The position numbers and the translations under genes were made by a program. The notes below the pieces were generated by a model. The model saw only the letters and a program-made list of their open reading frames with translations, was not told where the DNA came from and ran no database searches. This document shows, in pieces, positions 8,467 to 17,345 of a DNA stretch of 64,000 nucleotides. Source of the DNA: Shewanella hanedai (lineage in GTDB: Bacteria > Pseudomonadota > Gammaproteobacteria > Enterobacterales > Shewanellaceae); the NCBI RefSeq assembly GCF_007197645.1, contig NZ_VKGK01000020.1, positions 49,854-113,853 of the forward strand. The letters run 5' to 3'. How positions within the stretch are numbered: the first letter of the stretch is position 1; the number at the start of each line of letters is the position of its first letter.

Positions 8467-9250
8467 GGCAGTTAGGTTATCTCTGTCATTAAAAAATTAA
8501 AGTTAAGCAATTATAGAATATTCTGCCGTTGAAATTAAGTCGTTGCTAAACTGTTTTCCGTCGATTGACGACGAGAAACAACTAAAATGCCTAAAAATAA
8601 TGGTTTAATATCAATTCCGTTAAATAAGTGATCAATTCAGAGCTACTCAAGTTTTTCAATTCAAGGCGCATTGATGAAGGCATGGTTATTCCCTTTTAAG
8701 TTAATGCAAAGCAGAAGTGGAATACCTGAGACGCTCACATAGTGCGGCCGATGTTCAAAGCAAATGGTAAAGCGCTTTATGCTGCGTTTGGGGCTCTAGA
8801 TATACGACTGAATGGATTCAGGAGGTAGAGTAACGCAGGAGCAATATATTGACCTTGCCTACAGGGCTTTGTACTCCCGCTGAAAGTTCACATTATTAGT
8901 GGAATTGGTATAAGTGACTGCAATGACATACATCAGCGTTTATAAAACCAAACCTTAGGCATAGGTTACATAACACCTCAATACACCTCATCTTCGATGG
9001 TGAGGTAGTGATTTAAATATTTTAAAACAAAAGCTTAAGCCGTTCCGTGAAAGTCATTGTAATCCGACTCACTCGATAGGGTATAGTGAGTCGGTTCAAT
9101 GTGAGTATTTTTCAAGGTAGACTTTCTGCCAATGTATTCTATTGTGTTCCCATGTAATAATTTGGTATGTTAATAAAAAGTAAATATTGTTAATGGTTAG
9201 TCTTAAATACAAGGATGTATAAATGCCACTAGAAATGATGGAGCAGGGCT
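8467..9250. other. Intergenic region holding a MITE-like repeat
   Basis: Apart from the repeat at 8608-8911 I see no coding frame of useful length. The last 150 bases probably hold the promoter of the gene at 9251. Confidence 0.5.
8608..8911. repeat. MITE-like interspersed repeat, copy 1
   Basis: About 304 bases bounded by imperfect terminal inverted repeats: ATATCAATTCCGTTAAATAA at the left and, read on the other strand, ATACCAATTCCACTAATAA at the right. Internal blocks TTCAATTCAAGGCG, CAAAGCAGAAGTGGAAT and CTTGCCTACAGGGCTTTG recur in copy 2. There is no open frame inside, so it would need a transposase in trans. Confidence 0.75.
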
Positions 9251-9649
9251 ATGAATAAACAACTTACTGATATGACAAGTGTTAATGAAGAGCCCGTTTA
9301 CAGCGAATTATCTTTATCTGATATCGTGGCAAATGGGGCTTTTCAGCACGAAAAGGTCAATAGCGATGAGAACGACGCTGCTTCTCCAGTCTTAGCGCGA
9401 ATACATAAAGAGGGTGAATCAGGCTTTTTTGGGCAGTTCATATACCTTATCAATATGTTGGATGTCGCCATTGAGGTCACCCTCAGTAATGTGATGACCA
9501 GATACAACAATCAACCTGGCTGGGAAAAAACAGAATCATACGTCGTACCTGCAAAACAGAAGCTCCATTTGGGGATGAGTAGCTCAGGTAAGGTCACTAA
9601 TGGTGCTGGTTTTGAATATGCAGTGCAGGCATCTAAAGTATTGGAATAA
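9251..9649 (+). CDS. Hypothetical protein, 132 aa
   Basis: The N-terminal 45 residues are polar and acidic and look disordered or leader-like. The C-terminal part (from about 58) seems folded, with FFGQFIYLINMLDVAIEVTL and later SYVVPAKQKLHLGMSSSG. The pattern (local asymmetry, strands, small Ser/Gly loop) could be a beta-sandwich. ATG 9251 follows GGAGCAGGGCT. It has no signal peptide. Neighbours are a Gly/Cys-rich small protein on the opposite strand, then a LysR gene and the lipoxygenase-like gene. A shared role is possible but not shown. No family recognised. Confidence 0.55.
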   Translation: MNKQLTDMTSVNEEPVYSELSLSDIVANGAFQHEKVNSDENDAASPVLARIHKEGESGFFGQFIYLINMLDVAIEVTLSNVMTRYNNQPGWEKTESYVVPAKQKLHLGMSSSGKVTNGAGFEYAVQASKVLE

Positions 9650-9734
9650 ATCAAGCATATCTCTTAGCTGGCTTGAATAGGTCAGCTCGCTTAATCAAGC
9701 AGACCTAAGGCCATTGAAGGATAAACCAGACTGG

Positions 9735-10067
9735 CTAGGCAATCGCCATTTGTGGTGGAGGGCATATGGTAATCTTGGTTCCATCAGGAGTGATGATGGT
9801 GTAACAACCGCTGCCACTACTGGTACCACCGCCTCCTCCATTACCGCCGCACCACCCAGTTAACTTGCAACCGATATCAATAATATCTCCAATATCGTCT
9901 AGTATATTTTTGGTGAAGGCGACGTTTTCGGGAGCAATGAAGGTTGTTCCATTATCAAAATCCATCTGAATTGATGTTTGTTTACTTATCCTTCCTCCCA
10001 TTTCTAATTTGCAATTTACACCTGTTTCTTTCCCTTTCTCTTTCTCTTTTGATTCGTTTGTCATCAT
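9735..10067 (-). CDS. Gly- and Cys-rich small protein, unknown
   Basis: 110 residues. A charged start (NESKEKEKGKE) leads to a polar middle with one short helix (NILDDIGDIIDIGCKL). A tail follows with WCGGNGGGGGTSSGSGC, then CYTIITPDGTKITICPPP. A leader-like front with a Gly/Ser/Cys tail brings RiPP precursors to mind, but no maturation enzyme is nearby, so this is only a possibility. A GGAG box lies just upstream of the paired ATGs (10067 and 10064). It converges with the 9251 gene and lies downstream of the LysR gene on the same strand. Confidence 0.5.
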   Translation of the reverse strand: MMTNESKEKEKGKETGVNCKLEMGGRISKQTSIQMDFDNGTTFIAPENVAFTKNILDDIGDIIDIGCKLTGWCGGNGGGGGTSSGSGCYTIITPDGTKITICPPPQMAIA

Positions 10068-10349
10068 AGACTCCGTTTGATTGTTAAATACAGATCCTGC
10101 TTAATTCATCACTCGATAGGGGGGTGATGTTGGGGATGCACAACCTAGTGACACTAAAAAGCGAAATAGGTGGATGCAGTAGGTAGGCTCGTTAGGAGTC
10201 GCCGATTGTGTGTTAATGAATCCATTCATATTCTTGCTCTCAGCATTTACTTAGTCGCAAACACCATATAAGGCTTAGAACGGCTTGTGAAATCGTCATT
10301 TTCTATTGAGTGATTAGCAAAATTAATTGCCTGCTTAGCAAAGAGGAGG

Positions 10350-11210
10350 TTATGGCCGTAAAAAAAGGGGCGCTCGATTAAGCAGAGTATCAATGACTTT
10401 TTGATAGAGTCGAGTTAAATACTGATTGCTATGGTAGTAAAGAACCAGAGGGTTACTTACCGTTTTTGAGTAGGGAATGATCGCTATTTCATCTAGGTTT
10501 TTTAGCAGATGACGAGAGACGATAGCTTGACCAAACCCTAGTTTTACTCCATCGATAACACCATAAATATCATCATAGTAGCAGCGCTTTAGGCACACAT
10601 CGCCCAAGCCCTGATTCTTCAAGAAACTAAAGGTCGTCATATCCTGAATGTCATGATCTAAGAAAACCTGGTTTGCATCTTTATGATCCCGATGACGAGC
10701 GTGGACTATCTCCTCTTCACCTATCTTGACCTTGTTGAAGTTAACGAGATCGTTGAAGTGATCGAGCACAATAAAATCGGCTTCACCAGTTTTAAGCATG
10801 GTAGGCAGTTCGCGCATTTCACGACTGAAGAACTCAACATGGATATCAACTGAGCTATCTAATATAGGCTTAAGTGCTGGCATGATGACAGAGCGAAGCA
10901 CTGAACTGTATGTCGCTATTCGTAAGGTGCCGCACATTCCACCATGACTCTGGCCTGATATTTTCGCTAGCACTTCTAGCTCCATACTGGATATGTTACG
11001 TACATATTCTAAGAGCAGTAAGCCCGATTGGGTAAGGGTGACACCATTATGTCCTCTGATAAAGAGCGTCGTCTCTAGTTCCTGTTCTAGCTTGAGCACT
11101 CTTTGGGAAAGGGCTGGTTGGGTAATACAAAGTGCACGAGCGGCTTTGTGGAAGTTTTTTGATATAGCAACCTGATAAAAAGCCGACAACCGATCTTTAT
11201 TTATCTTCAT
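10350..11210 (-). CDS. LysR-family transcriptional regulator
   Basis: 286 residues. The N-terminal winged helix is typical (FYQVAISKNFHKAARALCIT, then QPALSQRVLKLEQELE, LFIRGHNGVTLT). From about residue 90 comes the periplasmic-binding-protein-like effector domain. AAGG lies 5 bases before ATG 11210. It is divergent from the lipoxygenase-like gene with 570 bases between them, the usual place for a LysR regulator of its neighbour. The effector is unknown. Confidence 0.9.
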   Translation of the reverse strand: MKINKDRLSAFYQVAISKNFHKAARALCITQPALSQRVLKLEQELETTLFIRGHNGVTLTQSGLLLLEYVRNISSMELEVLAKISGQSHGGMCGTLRIATYSSVLRSVIMPALKPILDSSVDIHVEFFSREMRELPTMLKTGEADFIVLDHFNDLVNFNKVKIGEEEIVHARHRDHKDANQVFLDHDIQDMTTFSFLKNQGLGDVCLKRCYYDDIYGVIDGVKLGFGQAIVSRHLLKNLDEIAIIPYSKTVSNPLVLYYHSNQYLTRLYQKVIDTLLNRAPLFLRP

Positions 11211-11781
11211 GTAGACCTTATAAAACTCATTGCCAGCTGCTTATTTTTACATAAGTTAAAAGCGATGGGTAGTGTGTTTTTTGTACAATAAAATTTACGG
11301 GAAGGGAGTAGGTTTTTCAGTTTCAATTACAGAATATCTGTGGAGTTTTACCTTGGTTATTCTAAAAAATGAAGTCAAATCATGGCTTGTTAAACCTCAA
11401 TCTGAACCAAATATCGCCTCAGAACAATAAAAACATGCTATCGATGATTTGTGTAACTAATTGTATCTGATTGACATTTGAAGACGTCATTTCTCAAGAT
11501 AAGAGACTGGCATGCAATGACAAAGAAAGATGAATTAAATTGTGTAGATTAACTGCAGATGTGGTGCTTCACTAGGTTTGTCTATTGTCCGGTGCGTATA
11601 TAGATAGGCGATAATTAACGTTTCACTCCTGCGGCCACATCCATTTCCCGAGAGGGTTTAGGGACAAGTAGTAAGTTGTATTGACTGCTTGTTGAAATTT
11701 AGGTTGTGGTTAGCTTAAGACAATTCATAACGATGATGAGTCATAGCTGATCACACTTTTTAGAGTGAGATAGGCACAGTT
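11211..11781. other. Divergent intergenic region
   Basis: 571 bases between the LysR gene and the lipoxygenase-like gene. No coding frame was seen. It must hold both promoters and probably the LysR operator, but I could not fix one site with confidence. Confidence 0.5.
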
Positions 11782-14052
11782 ATGACAAACAAGAATGACA
11801 ATCAAGCGTTTTTAGATTCGCCTGAATATCTTAAACTACAGGAGCAGCTAGCACTGTATGAAGATTTAAGAAAAAACGGTGTCCCTGAAAACACAGCTTT
11901 TCAGCGTAGTGCACAGTCAAATCGAAGTGCGCAGCGAGCTGCAGCGAGTGATTATGAAAGACTATGTGCGATTGGCTCAGATGATCCAGATTTTAGACCT
12001 GGAGCTGTTACAGGCGCTGGTATGCATGAATTACCAGAATTTCCATTTCCTGTGCTACCACAGAATTCTGATACAACCACCGAGATTTTACGTAAGCGTT
12101 TAGTTCAACTTGCTTCAGAAAATAACTGGCATGATTTTGATCGATTAAATGGCACTCCAGTTCATGGCAATGTGAACTCTGATGAAGTAGAAAACAACAC
12201 TCCTTGGACAATCAGGGGAACGGCAGCATCTCGTGCAGACAGAGCCCAAGAGGGAGACTTTGGTGTCGATGATGCGTGTTTACAGCGTGAAGATGATTGG
12301 CAACTGTTTGATGCCAGTATTCGCTACGTTAGCGCTAACTTAGGGCGCTTAGTGCTCATAGGTGGCCCTGCACTGGTATCTGGTCTTATTTTTCTACTGA
12401 CTAAGTTAATCGAATTAATCTTAACCGGTGGTGATGCAAAATTTGAGATCATTGAGCCTATCACTGCAGCGGTGCCACCAGTGCGCGTACATGATGCAAG
12501 CGATCTACTATTTTATCCTTACGATGTGGATTCTAACGGTCAAAGACATGATGATCCTCAGTACCCACGTCCTTCATGGCATGAAGATTGGGAAAATGAT
12601 GATGTGATTGCGGATTTACAAACCTCTGCTCAAACCCCTGTTTTTGATTACTTTAAGCCTTACACTCAACACCAGGATAATTTTCCTATCACCAATACGA
12701 TGTTTAGACGTATTGCTGGTTTTGAAAATGACAATCTCGATAGTGCGATGAATGAAGGTAGATTGTTCATTACCGATTTCCATGAGTTTAATGATGAAGT
12801 ACTCGCTCAGTTCCAGCATGGACGTGATCAGTCTGATGTGCCTAATTCAGGTGGACGTCTCTACGCTTCTATCGCCTTGTTTGCGGTCGCTAAAAATAGC
12901 GACAAGCTTAAAATTATTGCGATACAACCGACTCAAAGACCGCCTGCAAGCGATTTTGAATGGTTTTGGTGGTACAACCTTGGCTGGGGCAACAAAGCCA
13001 ATCCGCCTTCGAAAATCATTACTCCGGCAGACAGTGAATGGACATGGAAAATGGCCAAAAATACATTTACGACTATGTATTCGATGTCCAATGTTGTCGA
13101 TCATCTCTCTACCCACGTATTTCTGTACCCAATAGCAACCGGGTTTTATCGTAATATTCCCGAAATGCACCCGCTTTCAGCGCTGCTCTTGCCACATTTG
13201 ACGTCATTAGCCTTTAACAACTTTACTGGCATTTTCTTTGAGGTTGGCACTAAGTTGGAAGATGAAAATGGTGATGTAATTTACGGTGACCCACATAATG
13301 GTTTGTTGACTGGCGCGGTACGATTAATCTCTGGCTACAGCAGTAAATCATTCTTAGATGGCACGGTGAGACGTTCAAAGCACTATCACTTTGTTGAACA
13401 TGGTCAGCCAGTAAATCGTGCTGAAGCGACTGAGTTTAACGCCATTGGTGATTTCCCTCACCATGATGATAACACAGAGACTTGGGGGGCTATTCGTCAA
13501 TGGGTGAAAGGTTACATACGTCTTTATTATAAAGATAATGCCGATGTTAGAGATGATTATGAACTACAGGCATTTTTAACCGATGTTGCTGGTGCGGGAG
13601 TCAATGGTTTCCCTGATTCAGTGTCTAACAGGCGTGAGCTTATCAATACCTTGACCCACCTTATTTACTGGATGAGTGTCAATCACGCTCTGGGTAATTT
13701 CTCAGCATTTCAGCCTTTGGGCGCGTTGGGTTATTACTCATCTCTGCCGTTAGACCCTAATCATGGCCGCAGTAAGCATGATTGGCTTGGCGCAATACCG
13801 CGTCTAAATGTTGGTATGGCGCTGTTTGAGTTTACTCGGCTGTTTGTTGACCTGCCTACACCTTGGCATCGTTCTTTAGGCAAGTATCCGCAAGGAAATT
13901 TCATGCATGATCCGCGTGTGTACGCTCATTTACATCGTTTTCAGAACAGAATTCAAGAGATTGATGACGGGCTAAGAGAGAAAAATGATAACAGACGCTG
14001 GGCCTATGATCTTAGGTATCCTTCAACAATGACGGTGAGTCCTTGGAACTAA
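11782..14052 (+). CDS. Lipoxygenase-like protein with an N-terminal hydrophobic segment
   Basis: 756 residues. The C-terminal half has the lipoxygenase core: FPITNTMFRRI, WKMAKNTF, then DHLSTH with His441 and His445, EMHPLSALLLPHL, and later NHALGNF with His635 and Asn639. These match the metal ligands of non-haem lipoxygenases, which add O2 to polyunsaturated fatty acids. The His-x3-His spacing resembles fungal manganese lipoxygenases more than the usual His-x4-His. The last residue is Asn, where Ile or Val normally supplies the terminal carboxylate ligand. A 28-residue hydrophobic stretch (about 188-215) could enter a membrane. A Tat-signal small protein gene follows 16 bases downstream. 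The family is well supported; the activity is not. Confidence 0.75.
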   Translation: MTNKNDNQAFLDSPEYLKLQEQLALYEDLRKNGVPENTAFQRSAQSNRSAQRAAASDYERLCAIGSDDPDFRPGAVTGAGMHELPEFPFPVLPQNSDTTTEILRKRLVQLASENNWHDFDRLNGTPVHGNVNSDEVENNTPWTIRGTAASRADRAQEGDFGVDDACLQREDDWQLFDASIRYVSANLGRLVLIGGPALVSGLIFLLTKLIELILTGGDAKFEIIEPITAAVPPVRVHDASDLLFYPYDVDSNGQRHDDPQYPRPSWHEDWENDDVIADLQTSAQTPVFDYFKPYTQHQDNFPITNTMFRRIAGFENDNLDSAMNEGRLFITDFHEFNDEVLAQFQHGRDQSDVPNSGGRLYASIALFAVAKNSDKLKIIAIQPTQRPPASDFEWFWWYNLGWGNKANPPSKIITPADSEWTWKMAKNTFTTMYSMSNVVDHLSTHVFLYPIATGFYRNIPEMHPLSALLLPHLTSLAFNNFTGIFFEVGTKLEDENGDVIYGDPHNGLLTGAVRLISGYSSKSFLDGTVRRSKHYHFVEHGQPVNRAEATEFNAIGDFPHHDDNTETWGAIRQWVKGYIRLYYKDNADVRDDYELQAFLTDVAGAGVNGFPDSVSNRRELINTLTHLIYWMSVNHALGNFSAFQPLGALGYYSSLPLDPNHGRSKHDWLGAIPRLNVGMALFEFTRLFVDLPTPWHRSLGKYPQGNFMHDPRVYAHLHRFQNRIQEIDDGLREKNDNRRWAYDLRYPSTMTVSPWN

Positions 14053-14068
14053 TTAAGCGGAGATAAAA

Positions 14069-14413
14069 ATGTCAGAAAATACAATAAGCCGTAGAAATGC
14101 GATGAAGTTGGTGGGTAATGTGACGGCAGCAGGCATTGTCTTGTCCTCCACGAGTGTGAGTGCAACATCTGCTTTACTATCTAAGGATGTTGATGAAGCA
14201 ACGCTTACATCAGAAGAGTATATCGTTAAGGTTTTATCACGGAAATTTGCGAACAGTAAGCAAGTTAACCCCGCTGAAATAAGACTATTTTCACAGAGGT
14301 ATGTTCAGCATCGAGGCAAAGACTTTAACGCTAAAGAGAGTTTGAAATCTCCTTTAGAAGAGTTGACCTTGATGAGGGAGTTTGTCGTCAGTGTGAAATA
14401 TAGAGCTGTGTAG
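14069..14413 (+). CDS. Small Tat-signal protein, possible partner of the lipoxygenase-like protein
   Basis: 114 residues. The N-terminus is a twin-arginine signal: SRRNAMKLVG followed by a hydrophobic stretch and a Ser/Ala-rich cleavage region near residue 34. The mature part (about 80 residues) is helical and charged. ATG 14069 has AGCGGAGAT upstream and the gene closes the transcript before a strong terminator. Small Tat proteins next to large oxidoreductases often act as escort or membrane subunits (for example the sorbitol or gluconate dehydrogenase small subunits). By analogy this may carry the lipoxygenase-like protein, which has no signal of its own, to the periplasm. Inference only. 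Confidence 0.65.
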   Translation: MSENTISRRNAMKLVGNVTAAGIVLSSTSVSATSALLSKDVDEATLTSEEYIVKVLSRKFANSKQVNPAEIRLFSQRYVQHRGKDFNAKESLKSPLEELTLMREFVVSVKYRAV

Positions 14414-14444
14414 TTCCCAAAGTAATTAAGCTGTTTAATGGCTT

Positions 14445-14480
14445 TAAGCCAAAGGCCTGCCTCCTTTGGCTTATTTTTTA
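14445..14480 (+). terminator. Rho-independent terminator
   Basis: TAAGCCAAAGG and CCTTTGGCTTA form a perfect 11-base-pair stem around a 7-base loop, followed by a T run. It ends the lipoxygenase/Tat-protein transcript. Confidence 0.9.
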
Positions 14481-14498
14481 CTTACTATATTGGTTTTA

Positions 14499-14764
14499 AT
14501 ACCAACTCCATTAAACAAGTGTTCAATTCAGAGCCACTCAGGCTTTTCAATTCAAGGCGTATTAATGAGGAAATGGTTGCTCCCTTTTAAGTCAATGCAA
14601 AGCAGAAGTGGAATGCCTGAGAGGCTCACGCAGTGCGGGTTTTAAAGCCCTTTATGCTACGTAAGACGTTTTCGATATAGAATAACTATTAGCTTCAAAC
14701 ATCCGCCTTGCCTACAGGGCTTTGAATTCCCGCTGAAAGAGCACATTGTTAGTGGAATTGGTAT
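14499..14764. repeat. MITE-like interspersed repeat, copy 2
   Basis: About 266 bases. The ends are ATACCAACTCCATTAAACAA and, on the other strand, ATACCAATTCCACTAACAAT. Internal sequence closely follows copy 1 (AATTCAAGGCG, CAAAGCAGAAGTGGAAT, CTTGCCTACAGGGCTTTG). It fills most of the gap between the Tat-protein gene and fdxA. Confidence 0.75.
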
Positions 14765-14797
14765 AACAGGGAAGTAGCGGACAAAAGTTTGGTTGAG

Positions 14798-15121
14798 CTA
14801 AAGGATCAAATGCTCTCTTTTATCTTTTACGCCATCCCACTCAGCCGCATCTAGTGGGGCTTCTTTTATCTCAGTGATCACAGGCCAGATCTCAGCCAGT
14901 TCAGCATTGAGTTCAAGATACTGCTCCATGCCTTCAGGCAATTCATCTTCTTGAAAAATAGCCGCCGCCGCACACTCGGGGACGCAAAGTTCACAATCAA
15001 TACACACGTCAGGATTGATGGCTAAAAAATTAGGCCCTTCGTGGAACGCATCCACAGGACAAACTGCCACGCAGTCAGTGTATTTGCATCTTATGCAGTT
15101 ATCTGTGACAACAAAAGCCAT
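14798..15121 (-). CDS. fdxA: Ferredoxin with [3Fe-4S] and [4Fe-4S] clusters
   Basis: 107 residues, nearly superposable on Azotobacter vinelandii ferredoxin I. Cys9, Cys17 and Cys50 should hold the 3Fe cluster. Cys21, Cys40, Cys43 and Cys46 should hold the 4Fe cluster (CIRCKYTDC, CIDCELCVPEC). The free Cys24 of the Azotobacter protein is Ala here (VDAF), while the Cys12 equivalent is kept. Such ferredoxins carry electrons at low potential and are linked to oxidative stress control of NADPH:ferredoxin reductase in Azotobacter. Monocistronic, cytoplasmic. The C-terminal helical extension is full length. Confidence 0.93.
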   Translation of the reverse strand: MAFVVTDNCIRCKYTDCVAVCPVDAFHEGPNFLAINPDVCIDCELCVPECAAAAIFQEDELPEGMEQYLELNAELAEIWPVITEIKEAPLDAAEWDGVKDKREHLIL

Positions 15122-15328
15122 ATTATTCTTCGCAACTTTGATTTGATTTCTGTTAAACTTCCGCCGAAAGTCTAACTCGCAGTGCCGGGATCATACGGAT
15201 CCAATCACGAATTTCAATATTTTTCGACATCATCAAGCAAGATGAACTGACTCGATAAAAATATGAAAATCGTCTGCTCAGTATACCGCACCACTTTGAC
15301 GGCCAAGTAACATAAATCTGGAAAAACC

Positions 15329-16936
15329 ATGATACGCCTCTCTAATATAAAACTCGACCTCGATCACTCTCCAGAAGAGCTGACTCAAGCAATCTTAACC
15401 ATGCTTAACATCTCGGCTGATGAGCTGGTTGAAACAGTGGTGTTTCGTCGTGGCATCGATGCACGAACTAAAAACCGTATCTTCCTGCTTTATACACTCG
15501 ATGTAACCACATCGAAAGATGAAGCCTTGCTTGAACAGTTTGCTGACAATCAGTCGATTAAAGTCACGCCGGACATGAGCTATAAGTTTGTGGCTAAGGC
15601 ACCTGAAGATTTAGGCGAGCGTCCTGTTGTTGTCGGTTTTGGTCCATGCGGCATTTTTGCCGGTTTAGTATTAGCGCAGATGGGTTATAAGCCTATTATT
15701 CTTGAGCGTGGTAAAGAGGTACGTGAGCGTACTAAAGATACCTTCGGCTTTTGGCGTACTAAGAAGTTAAACACAGAATCAAATGTACAATTTGGTGAAG
15801 GTGGCGCGGGCACATTCTCCGACGGTAAATTGTGGACTCAGATTAAAGATAAGAAACATTATGGTCGTAAGGTGCTTAATGAGTTTGTCGCAGCTGGCGC
15901 ACCAGAAGAGATTTTGTATGTGAGCAAGCCTCATATCGGCACGTTTAAGCTGGTTAGCATGGTCGAAAAGATGCGCGCTAATATTATCGCCTTGGGTGGT
16001 GAGATCCGTTTCAGCACTCGAGTGGATGATCTTCATATCGAAAATGGCCAAATACTGGGGTTAACCTTAGCGGATGGCTCTGAAATAAAATCGAAGCATA
16101 TCGCGATGGCTATTGGGCACAGTGCCCGCGATACGTTCCAAATGATCCACGACAGAGGCGTTTATGTTGAAGCTAAACCTTTCTCGGTTGGTTTCAGAAT
16201 CGAGCATAATCAGTCGGTGATTGATAAGGCTTTGTTTGGTCAATTTGCCGGTCACCCGATTTTAGGCGCAGCGGATTACAAGTTGGTTCACCACTGTAAG
16301 TCAGGTCGCTCTGTGTACAGTTTCTGTATGTGTCCTGGTGGTACCGTTGTCGCGGCCACATCTGAAGAATTTGCCGTTGTGACTAATGGCATGAGTCAGT
16401 ACTCACGTAATGAGCGTAATGCTAACAGTGCTATCGTGGTGGGAATTGACCCAAGTGATTATCCTGATCATCCTTTAGCGGGCATTGATCTGCAGCGTCA
16501 ACTTGAAAAAGCGGCTTATGTACTTGGCGGCGGGAACTATGACGCACCTGCACAGCTAGTGGGTGACTTCATGCAAGGCACCTCTTCAGCCGCTATTGGT
16601 GGTGTCGAGCCTTCATATAAGCCAGGCATTAAACTGACCGACATGACCAAACTATTACCTCAATATTGTGTTGATGCCATTCGTGAAGCCATCCCTGAGT
16701 TTAATAAGAAGATCCGTGGCTTTGCCATGGAAGATGCTACCTTAACTGGGGTTGAGACGCGTACATCATCACCGATTAGCATTAAGCGTGGCGATGATTA
16801 CCAGAGCATTAATACTAAAGGTTTCTATCCATCAGGTGAGGGCGCAGGTTACGCAGGTGGCATTATGTCATCAGCGATAGACGGCATTAAAGTGGCTGAG
16901 GCCATGGCATTAAGCATCAATGAGCAAGCTCAATAA
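15329..16936 (+). CDS. FAD-dependent dehydrogenase, COG2509 type
   Basis: 535 residues. An N-terminal RNA-binding-like domain of about 90 residues precedes a Rossmann FAD site, here VVVGFGPCGIFAGLVLAQMG at about 99-118, with ERG closing the fold. QFGEGGAGTFSDGKL is characteristic of this uncharacterised dehydrogenase group, as are GFRIEH and the final PSGEGAGYAGGIMSSAIDG, which closes over the flavin. The length fits the family. The physiological substrate is unknown. It has its own terminator and stands alone, divergent from fdxA over about 200 bases; a functional link to that ferredoxin is conceivable but unproven. Confidence 0.85.
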   Translation: MIRLSNIKLDLDHSPEELTQAILTMLNISADELVETVVFRRGIDARTKNRIFLLYTLDVTTSKDEALLEQFADNQSIKVTPDMSYKFVAKAPEDLGERPVVVGFGPCGIFAGLVLAQMGYKPIILERGKEVRERTKDTFGFWRTKKLNTESNVQFGEGGAGTFSDGKLWTQIKDKKHYGRKVLNEFVAAGAPEEILYVSKPHIGTFKLVSMVEKMRANIIALGGEIRFSTRVDDLHIENGQILGLTLADGSEIKSKHIAMAIGHSARDTFQMIHDRGVYVEAKPFSVGFRIEHNQSVIDKALFGQFAGHPILGAADYKLVHHCKSGRSVYSFCMCPGGTVVAATSEEFAVVTNGMSQYSRNERNANSAIVVGIDPSDYPDHPLAGIDLQRQLEKAAYVLGGGNYDAPAQLVGDFMQGTSSAAIGGVEPSYKPGIKLTDMTKLLPQYCVDAIREAIPEFNKKIRGFAMEDATLTGVETRTSSPISIKRGDDYQSINTKGFYPSGEGAGYAGGIMSSAIDGIKVAEAMALSINEQAQ

Positions 16937-16965
16937 TACTGATTAGTTGATGTTTAATGACTAAT

Positions 16966-16988
16966 AGGGCCTTTCGAGGCCCTTTTTG
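16966..16988 (+). terminator. Rho-independent terminator
   Basis: AGGGCC and GGCCCT with loop TTTCGA, then five T. It ends the COG2509 flavoprotein gene. Confidence 0.9.
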
Positions 16989-17007
16989 TTGCTGGTAAAC
17001 TGCTCTT

Positions 17008-17273
17008 ATACCAATCAGTATAAGAAGTTGATCTACTCAGAGTGTTTTTTGGCAAACTAATTCAAGGCGAATGGATGACATAATGGTTGTTCCCTTGTGA
17101 GTTCATTCAACGCAGAAGTAGGCAGCCAAAAACACTCCTTACAGGCGAGTTTTAGCGGTTCTGATGCTGTGTTAACGAGCTTAACCGTAGAATAACTATG
17201 CTCTTCACTCGCTGCCTTGCCTCAGAACCGCGAAACTCTCGCTGAGCGATCAAATCTTTATACTGATTGGTAT
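17008..17273. repeat. MITE-like interspersed repeat, copy 3 (diverged)
   Basis: About 266 bases. The terminal inverted repeat is very good: ATACCAATCAGTATAA at the left and its complement at the right end. The inside shares AATTCAAGGCG, ATGGTTGTTCCCTT, GCAGAAGT, TAGAATAACTAT and a CGCTGCCTTGCCT block with copies 1 and 2, but the ends differ from theirs. It is thus a second subfamily of the same element. Confidence 0.7.
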
Positions 17274-17345
17274 TAGATCTTCAATAAATCCGTAGGTTAT
17301 GAGTCAAGATTCTCGATAACGATTACCTTTTACAGAGTTTCAGAT

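Noticed and set aside
11450..11520. Isolated AGACGTC near 11480 as MetJ operator
   Set aside because: A single octamer without tandem copy and far from any methionine gene.
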